Below are positions 21,996 through 32,209 of a stretch of DNA of 64,000 bases, piece after piece. The notes beneath the pieces are model-generated. The model was not told the DNA's origin. It did no database searches and saw nothing but the letters and a program-made list of their open reading frames with translations. The stretch is from Rhypophila decipiens. Taxonomy: Eukaryota; Ascomycota; Sordariomycetes; Sordariales; Naviculisporaceae. Positions within the stretch are counted from its first letter, which is position 1, and every line of letters begins with the position of its first letter. The translations under genes and the position numbers were made by a program. Location: the NCBI GenBank assembly GCA_033297075.1, contig MU858054.1, positions 62,001 through 126,000 of the forward strand, in the 5' to 3' direction.

Positions 21996-22675
21996 CTAGA
22001 TTCTGTATTTTGATTTGGATAGCATGTCGAGGCTTTGGATGTACCACGGCGATGATGGAAATAACGGTAACCAAGAATCCAAACTTTGGATATGGCTTTA
22101 TTATCTCCATGTGCATAGCTGTTTGCATTTTGATTGAAGCTGTGAGATTTTTGATAACAACGGGCCGAAAGGCCATTGATGAAATGTCCTTGTACCTGTC
22201 CTGAGCCAGCTCGATTACTACCTCTGGTAATGACCTACAGGCGACAAGCCATGAACACCTGCGTCTCTTATCGAGGAAGATGAATACCCCTCTGCATGCC
22301 CCTCTGCATACTGAGTGCAGTTCCTGCCGAATCACCTCGTGGGAATGACCAAGACGTCAAAATACTTACGCTTCCTGCCCAAAAAGAACGTTTTCTTTCC
22401 TTCTTCCCATGACCTCATCCTCATGTCTCATTGCAGAAAGGAGCAAGAGGCGTCATATACAACACATACTCTATTACCTATATACTGAGGGAGCCTAGCC
22501 GACGTAGGTAGTTGTTATAAACAACGGAGAGGGAGTAGGGAAACCCCGACCATAAAAAAAAATCATCAATGAGAGAGCCATCCGATCATAAGGAGCACAA
22601 TATGCAACCGATTATCCAATCCTGATCATGAGGCACAACGCAAATTAAACGCCAAACCCGCCATCGCCCAATTAA
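21996..22675. other. Convergent 3' region of aminotransferase and P450
   Basis: About 680 bp with no gene seen. A 13-bp tandem duplication (CCCCTCTGCATG-type) lies at about 22290-22312. It should contain both 3' UTRs. Confidence 0.5.
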
Positions 22676-24559
22676 TTAGCCAGACTTTTTGGCCTCCCAA
22701 AAGGAAACGTGGACACCTTGGTGAGGACATAATACAATCTCGCTCCTGAGAACAGGTTTGCCTCCATCCAGCTCATACATATGGCTATCGACTCGCTCAT
22801 ATTTCTGGAAGAGCCGTGTAATAACGTACCCCATCTCGGTAAGAGCGAACTGTTGTCCGATGCATATGCGTGGGCCGCCGTTGAAAGGGATGTACGTCCA
22901 TGGCTTTGGCTGCCACACGTACCAACGTTCGGGAGAGAAGGTTCCGGGGTCGGCAAAAGTTTCGCTGGTTGGTGGGTAGAGCTCTGGACGACGTTGCATA
23001 ACGAGCGTGCTATATCCTATGGGCGTGTCTTTAAGTACTGGGATTGGTTGGCTTCCGTCTGGACCACCACCTCGCGGGAGCATGGTGTCTTTAAGTGCCA
23101 ACCGCACGCTGCTCACAGGGTTCACGAATCAGCAGGGAGCAAGCAAGAGAGAGTAATGATTGGACGGGCTGATGATGTAGTCAACTTACTTGAAAGGTAC
23201 AACAGGATACAGGCGCAGAGTCTCGTTCATTACGTTCTGCAGATACTTCATGCTTTTGAGATCGTCATATGTCGGGGCGCGGTCTGGGCCGACAACCGAG
23301 AGGATCTCGGCACGGAGTCTCTTGACACATTCGGGGTGTCGCGCAAGCTCGTAAATCGTCCAAGACAAGGTGCAGGCGGTGGTGTCACGGCCGGCAAGCA
23401 GGACTGCGACCAGTTGGTCCCGCAGCACCTTTCGGTCTCGGGTAAAGCCGGCCAGCTCGTGAAGAAAAGTATACCCGCTTTCGCCTTTCGTCTTTGACTC
23501 CAATTCTGCGGGGCTGAGACTCAGAGCCAGGTCGATGTACTGGTTGACGAAGTGATCGATCACCGCCATGTTCTTCTTGAACTCTTTGCGGGGATAATAA
23601 GGAGCGAGGGGACCGCAGCGGGCGATGATGCTCTGGATGCGCTGGACTTCTTGGAAAGCATCGGCGAATTCTTGGCGTGGTGTACTGAACAACGAGTTCT
23701 TGTTAGCTTACCATGTACCAAACACCAAAGCAGTACAAGCTGTGAGCTAAGAGGGAGGAAACAAACCTAAGAGAGCAGACATCCTTGCCGAGGAGGAATT
23801 CGGTCGCCGAGTCCAAGGTGAAACGGAAGAACAAGTCACAAATATCCACCGGTTTGCCGTTGCCCGCCGCCATATTCACATACTGGTCGACGCCATCGAG
23901 AGCGCCACCATTCGCAATTCCCTTGAACAAGAGGTCCATCTTGCTCTCAAAGACCTGGAGGTCGCTCACGCGGTCCTTGATAAATTGTGGCCGGATAAGA
24001 TGTCGGCTGTTGTGCCACAACTCGCCGTCGGTCGTGAAGATGCTGTCCCCGAGGAATCCGTTCCATTCCTTGTGGAAAGGTTTTCCCTTGCCGAATTCAC
24101 CAAACTGGGTGGCCAGAATTGCCTTGATATTGTCAGGATCGACGGTGAACATAATACGTCGACCGAGAATCCGTGTCTCGGCAGTATGGCTGTGAGTGTG
24201 GGCGTAAATCCATCGCCACTGTTCCATGACACGATGGTTCATGGAGGATTTTATAGACTGGTATATGAAATCGACGTCTGTTGTCCATGGTCAGTTTTCT
24301 GGCCATCTGTAGTTCGTGGAAGCCCACGAAGTGAACATCGACAGCTCATTATGTCTATGGTAGAGGAGAGGGACGTACTGAATGGGAACCAAGACCTAAT
24401 TGACGGTGGCCGCAAACCCGTGCCCAGTCTAGCTATCCGGATGTTCTGCCATGTGATCCGCAATATGTTGTAGACGGTAAAGGCCCCGATCAGACCCGCA
24501 ACATAGAGGGGTATTGACATGAGAGAGACATTCTCAACAAAATGTTCGACGAGGCCCAT
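22676..24559 (-). CDS. Cytochrome P450, CYP52-like alkane/fatty-acid hydroxylase clade
   Basis: Four exons on the minus strand: 24559-24379, 24277-23767, 23684-23190 and 23108-22676, 1,620 nt in all (539 aa). A membrane anchor lies near the N-terminus (about residues 14-36), which places it at the ER. The I-helix motif AGRDTTA is at about 328-334, the K-helix ETLR at 385-388, and the heme loop FNGGPRICIGQQFA has its Cys at about 478. The stretches LRLYPVVPFNVRLALKDTMLPRGGG and QRRPELYPP, plus the FNGGPR heme loop, match the CYP52-type group that omega-hydroxylates alkanes and fatty acids. Exact CYP family and substrate cannot be assigned by eye. ATG 24559 is chosen because it directly precedes the anchor; upstream in-frame codons lack another ATG. 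No reductase or other tailoring gene is adjacent, so no cluster is evident. Confidence 0.93.
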
Positions 24560-26610
24560 CTCGATGGAATTCTGATGACGAAAAGATATTGGGAGAAGAG
24601 CAAATAACAAGATGCTGTCTGAAGAGGTTCCTCAGGAGTTCAGGCCAAAAAAAGATCAAGAATGTTGCATTTCTAGGTCGGAGGAGAAGCGGTTGATGAT
24701 AGGTCGGGGTTACAGATGAGTTGCATGGAAGATAGAGGACAGCAAAATGGACAAAAAGATACGTAAAAGACTCCAAGATATGGAGAGCAATAAGAGTGAG
24801 GTCACAGGAGAGCAAGCTCCCAGGTTGGGAGGGGCAGTGGCTTCTTTTTGACCAGGGAGTACTTGGCAAGGTGTCCGCGGGCAAGAGGATAATAAAGACC
24901 CAAGACGGAAGGAACAGACCCAAATGGCCAAGAGCGATCCATCATACATCGCCTTGTGGAAACCACTAGTTGTTCATGGCGAGGATGGAGAGGTGGGTTT
25001 AAGAAAATGCGGTAGCATTGGGAAAGAGCAAGAGAGAGCCGAGCGAACACTGCGATACCACTCACACTACGGATAGTGCAAGCTCCTTCTCGCTGGAGCC
25101 CAGAAAGCCAAGATGCACAATGGCGCTATCCCGACTCTCCAAGATGAGGCAGATGGTCAAAAAAGAGGAGAGGGGTTTGGGGGGGAAGCTTCAAATCCTG
25201 AAATGGCATGTTTCGAGAGAAGATCCCGAGGTTCGATTCTCTCCTTCCTGACCAAAAGCAGATCGACTCATGTCCCAAGCCCCGCACGACGAGCCTTGCG
25301 CATCGCTGGCTGTTTTGAGTGCCCCTGTTCCTTCCCTCGTTTCTTGACCCCACAAAGGGTAAAAATGACAAAGGAATACGGATACGGGGAGTTACGTCGT
25401 GACGGGAATTCTTGCTTAAATTTTGAGATATTTGATAGGTCGTTACACGAGCCTGTCTAGATAATTGGGGATTGGGAAAGCAACGGGAGACAGAATATAC
25501 AGCTTCCAGGTACTTACTTCCCTATCGTCGGCCTGATGCATATTAAAAATCTGTTGAGCGCAAGCACGGCAGTGAAAGATGTATGCTTCAGGGAGGCACT
25601 GCAGAAATTTACCGAGGTACACATCTGCAGACACTTCGCTGTTGCCCTGCGGTGTAACTTGAAAGTTGATATGTTTAAACGCGTGGAACGGAGTGTAATG
25701 GGCAAACGATCTGACCGAACCGGATGTTCTCTTCGCTTGATATGGACGCTTACAGGGCGAGCCGGACTGCGCGGATTGCGTGGGTTCTTTCGGGTGCTCG
25801 CTTCTCTTGTTTGCTGAAGATGACTGCGTTATTATATTCATTTCTGTCGAGCGTCACCTCGCTCACTCGTAGGTTCCGCGTTCAGGAAGGACCGGGGAGA
25901 AGGCAAGATCTGTGAAGAATACGTAATCTCGATACATGTACAACTCCGTACCAATGGCTTGTCTGGATAAAGTTAGATCTGGGATTCGCGGTTTCCATGT
26001 CGAAAGTACCAGGTAGCATCTTTCTGTCTCGGTGATCCAGCGGCAGTTGATAGTTGTAATGTTGTACCAAGCACTACTGTAGGGCATTCGTGCTTTCTCT
26101 TTGCTAATCATATCATGATTGGATAGTATTCGGTTGGTATGCACGTCCTCGACATACATAACATGTGCTCGGTAACCCACGGATTGTTGAGGTAGTAAAA
26201 GAATGTGTTGCAGTTCAACGAGTCCCTTGAAGAACAACCTGAACGTTGTCTCGTCTCCTTTTTTTTTTTACCCCAGCTTTTGGCGCAACCGCAACGCCAA
26301 CGCCTCCGGGCTAAACGGGCGTTGGTCTTGGCATGCGTGTAACTTGCGCTAGCGCCATTGCCAACGCCGCCCGGCGCCCAGGGGCCAGTGGATTGATGAC
26401 ATCTCTTCAGTGGAGCGAACCCCAGGTTTTCCGAACAAGCCAACTGGGCCTGGAACGGCGGGGGCCGCGGGGCCGGCCTGATTGGCTTGACCGTTGGCGG
26501 GGGCTTGCCTGTTCGCCCGTGACTCCGTCGGAATTCGGACGTCGAAGACTCTCCGGTGGTGAAATATATGGTCCTAGGAACGACTTGCAGAAGGCGTTGG
26601 CAATTTGCAT
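24560..26610. other. P450 upstream region and gene-free DNA
   Basis: About 2 kb with no supported gene. The left end is the P450 5' side. From about 26275 to 26545 the sequence becomes GC-rich with repeated GGCGTTGG/CCAACGCC words, contrasting with the AT-rich inverted-repeat structure that follows. Confidence 0.45.
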
Positions 26611-26996
26611 TCATCTCTTTCACTGTGCACGAAGCCAAATAAGAGCCACCCCCCCACGTAACACCAATCAGATTCAATTCCGAGGCTTTGCCGGGCCTTG
26701 GCACCTTAGCAGTACAACGAGTTACTTAGCAAATGCTATACAACGCTATTTTGCAAGAAGGTCGATGTAGAATTCCAACCTAATACTATAAATCTGGAAT
26801 AATTGAAATCGGGAATAAGATACTTTCTAATTAGCGACGAATGTAGAAAAAAAAAGCGATTAAATTGCTTGAAAAGCTGTGTTATTATGTTGAGATAAGC
26901 CGAATAGATCTATTTTTTGGATGGGTACTGACAAGTAGAAAAAAGTCACGTGGTGGGGTGGCTCTTATTTGGCTTCGTGCACAGTGAAAGAGATGA
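26611..26996. mobile_element. 386-bp inverted-repeat structure, possible MITE
   Basis: A 52-bp arm at 26611-26662 (TCATCTCTTTCACTGTGCAC onward) is repeated inverted at 26945-26996 with 50 of 52 bases identical. The 282-bp interior is AT-rich and has no coding frame. Length, long near-perfect arms and AT-rich core fit a non-autonomous DNA transposon. I could not find a target-site duplication at either edge, so the true boundaries or class are unknown, and a local inverted duplication is also possible. Confidence 0.6.
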
Positions 26997-28417
26997 CAAC
27001 CTGGAATCTTGCTTCTTGAATCTTGCTTCTTGAATGTTTCTAAGGAGGTATTAATATCTGTTGGTGATATCAAACGGTTCAAGCTGACTGTCCCCGGCAC
27101 CAACGACATTGCATAATTATACACATGTGTACCCAATCTCACCACATTGGATGGTTATCGGGATATATTACCGCGAAGAGACACAAACTCCTTCTAGAAC
27201 CCTTTAAATCCTCGGATGGTAATAAATCTCACCCACAGTTCAAGTTAGCATGCTGCAGAACAGATAAGCTTGTGTTACCAAAAGACGAGGAATTTCTCCA
27301 TACCAACCTACCAGACGGCTTCATTTACTCCATCCGCCCATTAACGCCGTCAAGGTAGATAAGATACGGATATAATACTCATATCCGTACATATCACACC
27401 TAATTGTACCTAGTTTGCGAGCCCGTGAATCCCAAGTCACAAGAACCTTCTTATGAGATCTCAAGTCTCAAGTCTCACCGTATGAAGATCTGCAGCTCTC
27501 AGCTCTCTTTCACATGCCACATCTTCGAATATTCAAATCAAGCCATCCCTCGGCCGACGAATGATCTATTACATATAACCTATCAAGTGTCAACCTGTCA
27601 CTTGAAGTTGGTGGCTCGCGTGGTCTTCTTCCCCGCACTTTAGCCCAAGCGGCCGCTGAGTGGTTGGCTGGCTGGCAGTTAGTCCAGATACTAAGAAGTG
27701 GTTCGTCATTGTTGAAGACTCGAAATAACCTCAGCTATGTTCAGCTAGTCTTCTTCGGGAACTGACGTGCAGTGCAAGCGAGCCCCTAGCTGCTGCGGGC
27801 TTGCGCAGCGGCTTCTGCACCGTGGAGGCTCAGCCGGGTATCCTCTCCTTTGCTTTGACGACGATCCAGCCGTGGGGTTCAGAATCCACAACATAGACTT
27901 ATTATAATACATATGACCTGTGACCCATGAGGAAAGCTCATCTTAGTTTGCTCAACTGATAGCATTCGTCTGGCTCTAGCCTGGTCAGCTTGATGGCAAT
28001 TGTGTTCCGCATCTAACTACGAGCTTGGGATGGCCCGGGAGTCAGGACTGACGGGTCGAGCTTCCTGATCAAGACTACAATTATAGGTCTAGAAATCGAA
28101 AGTATCAGATTGAATGTATGTGCCAGCTAGAAATCAGCAACTTCGCCCACCAAGCCAATATGTTTTATGAGAACCATTAGGTATATACACATTAACCAGA
28201 AAAGAAAAGAAAACCAAGACTCATAAAAGAGGTATTATGACCTATCCCGCTGTCATCTATGCAAATACGGCGCTGACTTGCCTGTTGGCCTATCCATGTC
28301 CTCTTTATCCTGAGAAACTCGACTTGTGCCAACCCACCCACCGAGCTAATGGGAAGCGTAACTTCCCGTCAAAAGTAAATCAGAAACGCCATGCCCCAGA
28401 ATTTTCTGCAACAAGTC
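26997..28417. other. Gene-free DNA 3' of the hexosaminidase
   Basis: About 1.4 kb without a supported gene. At 27001-27040 there is a short tandem repeat of GAATCTTGCTTCTT (about 2.5 copies). The right end holds the GH20 3' UTR. Confidence 0.45.
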
Positions 28418-30418
28418 CTAAGTGTACCCAGGCCCCATAGGATAAGAACACTCGGCCGCATCATGCATGGTGCAAAACGGCATATAAACCGTCGAAGCAC
28501 CAACCCCAAAATCAACAAGCCGCTCTCTCATCTCGGCCAGTCTCGGCGCAACCTCGATCTGGCTGCGGTTCTGGCCCGTGACGGGGTCTTTATTCCCGCT
28601 CCACCAGACCTCCCCCGCAGCGCTGGCCCTAGGCCAGATGATGCTGTCCAGCGTGACGGAGTCGATCGTCTCGGACCATACCGGGACTTCTCCGCCGATG
28701 ATGAGTTTTGCTTGGTCCTCGGGGAGGCCGTCGCGCGGGTTGTACGAGTAGATTAGGCGCCAGGACTTGGTCGGTCCACACCAGTCGTTAAATGGGTAGA
28801 AGGTCTCAAAGGCCTCGCCGTTGTCGTTGTTTATCCAGCCGCCTCTGCCACAGTCAAGGTACTAGATTGGGAAATCCTGTTAGCATCACTTCTTTCCCTC
28901 TTTGTTTCGGCATTTCGCAATATCATAAAGGGTGGGATTAGTTACCAGGAAGTTATAGTTACTGTCAATGACCTTGTGTCCGGCCTTGGTCAGATTAAAC
29001 GCGGCATCACCGCCCAGCCACGACTGCACCACCACATCCTTTCCAATATCAATCTCCCACTCGGTAGGAATCTCCTCCCACACCAAGGGCGTCAACCCAG
29101 CCTTCCGGACATGCTTGTGCGCCGTGTCGATAAACTTCTGGAGCAGAGGCTGCAGCACCTCCGTCTTGTTCGACCGGATCCCCTCGTCCAGCATCGAGTC
29201 GTTCCTGTTGAGCTCGTCGCCTCCCGTGTGAAAATACGCAGAGTAGGGCGCAAGTCGTGGCAAAAGATCGGCCCATAGCTTGTCAAGGAAGGCGTAGACT
29301 CTGGTATCGTTCATCTTGAACGCGCCGCAGGGGGGCTCGGCGCACCACCAGTGGTAGGGCTGCTCGTTGTAAGCGACAATGAGCTCTGGGTGAGATAGGG
29401 ACAATGATCCAATGTGCCCCGGCATGTCGATCTCAAAGTATACCTCCACCCCACGGTGGACTCCGTACTTTTGAATTCGGTCGATATCACCCGGGGAGTA
29501 GGTCCAGTCCGGTCGGTAGGCGCCTTTTTTGGCCACCTCGGGCATGCTGGGGATTTCCAGGGGCCAAGATTGGGAGTCTGTGACGTGGATGTGAAGCCTG
29601 TTGAGTTTATTCATGGCCAGGGCGTCGATTGTCCTCAGGATATCATCGACAGGCAACCAGCTTCGTGCCGTGTCAATCATGACACCGCGATGGGGGAAAT
29701 CTGGCTTGTCCTCGATCTTCACGGGCACGTACGGCGTGTACCAGAATGGGCCGCCAGAGTGCTTAAAGAACAGCTGTTTGAAGGTCTCGAGGCCGCGGAG
29801 CACACCGATGGAGGAAACTGCTGTCAGCTTTGCCTCTCCCTGGGTGCTGATGGTCAAGTTGTACGATTCGTCCACGGTGTCGTCCAGGGGCTTAAAAGTC
29901 TGTTTGGTGTCCTTCCCGGTCTGGGTGATAGCCAGGCTTTTGACCCATTTATGCTGCTGCCTGTGCAGATCGGGCTCGAACTTGTCCAGCTCGCCGCGCT
30001 TGTGGAGCATCCATGGCACAAAATCGCTGGAGAAGATGGAGCTCAGAGTTCTGGAAAGGCCTGCTTGGACAATCTCCTTGCTGCTGAGCGTGGCGGGTGG
30101 GTATCCATGTGTATAAGGGAGCTGTTGGGAATTGAGAGAGTTCTCGGTAAGCGTCCAGCCACCATGATCAAAATCAAAATCACTGCATTCATCATTGTGG
30201 GGGAAACGAAAGCTAGGGCAGGAGGAAGTGGACGAGGGAGAGGGCGAAGGAGACCACCGTACAAATTTGCCATTATAGGTAACATGGATTGTCTGCGACA
30301 GGTATAATGATGAGTTTCCTTGCGAGAAGCTCTGCGGTGCTGGCCATACCGCCGAGACAGGTTGGGTGAGGAGCAGGACAGAAGAAAGTAGAAGCATGAG
30401 CGGACTGGAGGAAAACAT
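28418..30418 (-). CDS. Secreted beta-N-acetylhexosaminidase (GH20)
   Basis: Two exons on the minus strand, 30418-28946 and 28861-28418, joined over an 84-nt intron (donor GTAACT, acceptor CTAG); 1,917 nt (638 aa). A signal peptide covers about residues 1-23 (LLLSSVLLLTQPVSA), followed by VWPAPQSFSQGN, the usual GH20 opening. The barrel starts near DFPHRGVMIDTARSWLPVDDI (about 240-260), with NKLNRLHIHVTDSQSWPLE next. The catalytic Asp-Glu pair lies in HTGGDELN (Asp401, Glu402). The second exon supplies YLDCGRGGW, the Trp-rich VWSETIDS and RASAAGEVWWSG motifs, and a Cys-containing C-terminus. Many N-x-S/T sites fit a secreted glycoprotein. The enzyme trims terminal GlcNAc from chitin oligomers and glycans, and may act in chitin use or wall turnover. 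Confidence 0.96.
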
Positions 30419-31442
30419 GGCGAAGGTAAAGCTATGGTGTCAACACCCCCGAGGCATTGATCACCAGGTCGTGTAAAGCAAGAAATGAGGGATTGAGGAA
30501 CAGAGATGGACAGGGGAGCGATGTTTATATAGCTTTTGCGTCAGTGCAAGTGGGACGGGTATTTGGTATCATTACTATAGCCCCATCGTACGGGCCCCAG
30601 ACTGAGCAAAGGGAGGAAGATCGGAAGAAAACAACGGCCAATCGCCAAGGCATAAAGGTTTCTCTGCTTTGCTCCGCTGGTTGCGCACAAAAGAGCAGCC
30701 AAAAGCCACAACCGCACCCCTTATTCGTAGTGTAGACCTTGGGACGAATGATCACACGCGCCAGGAACCAAACCACGAGAACAACCCAAGACGAGAATGT
30801 CTCGCGGTGAGGTCACTGGTCACGACAAAGTCCGGGCCGAAGCAGTTGGGGAAAATGCAACCGCACACTGCCACGTAAAGATCAAGATAACGAGGCTGAA
30901 TTTGGCGGTAAAGAGAGAAATGAGGTCTGGGGTGCGCTATCAGCGTAGTATGAAGCTGTCTTGGAGCTTCCTCTTCCGTCCCCAGCTAGCTCGAGGCGTA
31001 ATGTTGGACAAGATTATTGGGTATCGGGCACAGAGCTCGTGGTAACTGTGATTCAATGGCGGAAGTGAGGTCGGGAAGATCAAAATCTCCCCTGCTTTCC
31101 AGCTTCTGGGTGGCGCAACGTTACCTGCCGGTACCTCAACTAGCGGAGCTTAGATCTACCTCGAGCCAAGACCAAGAAGCCTCATTTGATGGGGTTCCCG
31201 GCGTCTTTTACCATTATCCAGAGCTGGGGATTTGGCGTCATAAACCGTCCAAAGTTTCTATGCGGCTACATTCCAGTGTTTTATGACAAGCAATTCCAGC
31301 TATGCTGAAAAAGTCATGATAATATTGGAACATGGACAACTTAATCTCTCGATGGGGTTCTTCTTGTCGCAACGCGGAAAAGATTGTCATTGGACGGTCG
31401 GTGGGATGGGAGAGGAAGGTTCCGAAATCTTGATGCGGGTAA
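30419..31442. other. Upstream region of the hexosaminidase gene
   Basis: About 1 kb with no gene seen, ending at the 8-bp target duplication of the 751-bp element. It contains the GH20 promoter. Confidence 0.5.
30524..30531 (-). promoter_or_regulatory. TATA box of the hexosaminidase gene
   Basis: TATATAAA on the coding strand, 105 bp upstream of the ATG at 30418, a good fungal core-promoter position and a full consensus match. Confidence 0.55.
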
Positions 31443-31609
31443 TATATTTTGAGTAATGATACATTCACCCACCACTTTTGATACATTCGCCCACTTCACC
31501 CAGGGTTAGGGTTATAGCACTTGATGGCGGTTGTCATCAACAACCACCACTCGACTGCGTACAAAATATGCATTGTACCATCAAAGTCCATATCATATAA
31601 CCACCAAGT

Positions 31610-31849
31610 ATTCAGTCAATTAAGGGCTTTCAGCCAGTCAATTAAGGGCATTCCGTCACTCAATTGAGTGCAGTCAGTCAATTAAGTGCAGTCAGTCAAT
31701 TAAGGGCATTCAGTCAATTGAGGGCATTCAGTCAATTAAGGGCATTCAGCCAGTCAATTGAGGGCATTTAGTCAGTCAATTGAAGGCATTTAGTCAGTCA
31801 ATTAAAGGCATTTAATCAGTCAATTGAGGGCATTCAGTCAATTGACTAA
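31610..31849 (+). repeat. Minisatellite, about 12 copies of an 18-22-bp unit
   Basis: Units follow CAGTC(AGTC)AATTRAGGGCATT, with the bracketed 4 bp present in some copies and absent in others. About 12 AATT cores are present. It lies wholly inside the 751-bp element and contains no long open frame. Confidence 0.9.
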
Positions 31850-31887
31850 ATACAGTTTTTTGATCAGCATTACTATCTCCCATCCCC

Positions 31888-32081
31888 TTAAGTGCCATTT
31901 CGGCATCGGTCTCTACTCCGATGTAATACCCACTAAATTGTACGAATTGGAGATCTTGCACCAGAAAGAAACTTTGGTACATCTATTGAGAGAGGATGTG
32001 ATCGACAAAGTAAGGGTCTCTGATTTGTACAATTTAATGGGTCCCTATCGGCGAAGTGACCGATGCCGAGGTGGCACTTAA
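31888..32081. repeat. Imperfect palindrome bounded by TTAA, inside the 751-bp element
   Basis: The left arm TTAAGTGCCATTTCGGCATC onward (from 31888) pairs with GATGCCGAGGTGGCACTTAA (to 32081). The arms extend inward for about 65-70 bp at roughly three-quarters identity, leaving a loop of about 55 bp. TTAA at both edges is the target of piggyBac-type elements, but since TTAA is itself palindromic it may simply belong to the hairpin. Confidence 0.65.
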
Positions 32082-32209
32082 GGATGAAATGCGGGTATTT
32101 TGGCCGTGAAATGGCTTGGCTTTCTTGCCAGTTGCCATGACCCTAACCCTGGGCCAAGTGGGCGAATGTATCAAAAGTGGTGGGTGAATGTATCATTACT
32201 CTATATTTT

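Larger units (their letters stand above)
31451..32201. mobile_element. 751-bp non-autonomous DNA transposon-like element with 8-bp target duplication
   Basis: The two ends are inverted repeats: GAGTAATGATACATTCACCC onward. They are identical for the first 46 bp, and extend to about 66 bp (31451-31516 and 32136-32201) with a few mismatches. Both ends are flanked by the same 8-bp TATATTTT (31443-31450 and 32202-32209). An exact 8-bp duplication at TIR ends is the hAT hallmark, though the terminal bases GAGTA are not the usual CA(G)NG. Each TIR holds two copies of GATACATTCRCCCAC about 20 bp apart, possible transposase sites, and AGGGTTAGGG near its inner end. No transposase frame is present. 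Inside are a minisatellite (31610-31849) and a TTAA-flanked palindrome (31888-32081). The high identity of the ends and the perfect duplication suggest a fairly recent insertion. Confidence 0.88.

Noticed and set aside
24560..24610. Upstream extension of the P450 frame
   Set aside because: The first possible codon is TTG, not ATG; the ATG at 24559 directly precedes the membrane anchor.
25215..25250. B-box-like GGTTCGATTCTC
   Set aside because: No A box or cloverleaf can be folded in the preceding 100 nt.
29414..30307. 297-codon plus-strand frame
   Set aside because: It is antisense to the GH20 gene, whose domain content and signal peptide are clear; the frame is a shadow.
31610..31849. CRISPR-like array
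   Set aside because: The repeats are contiguous with no unique spacers, the organism is eukaryotic, and the array sits in a transposon-like element; it is a minisatellite.
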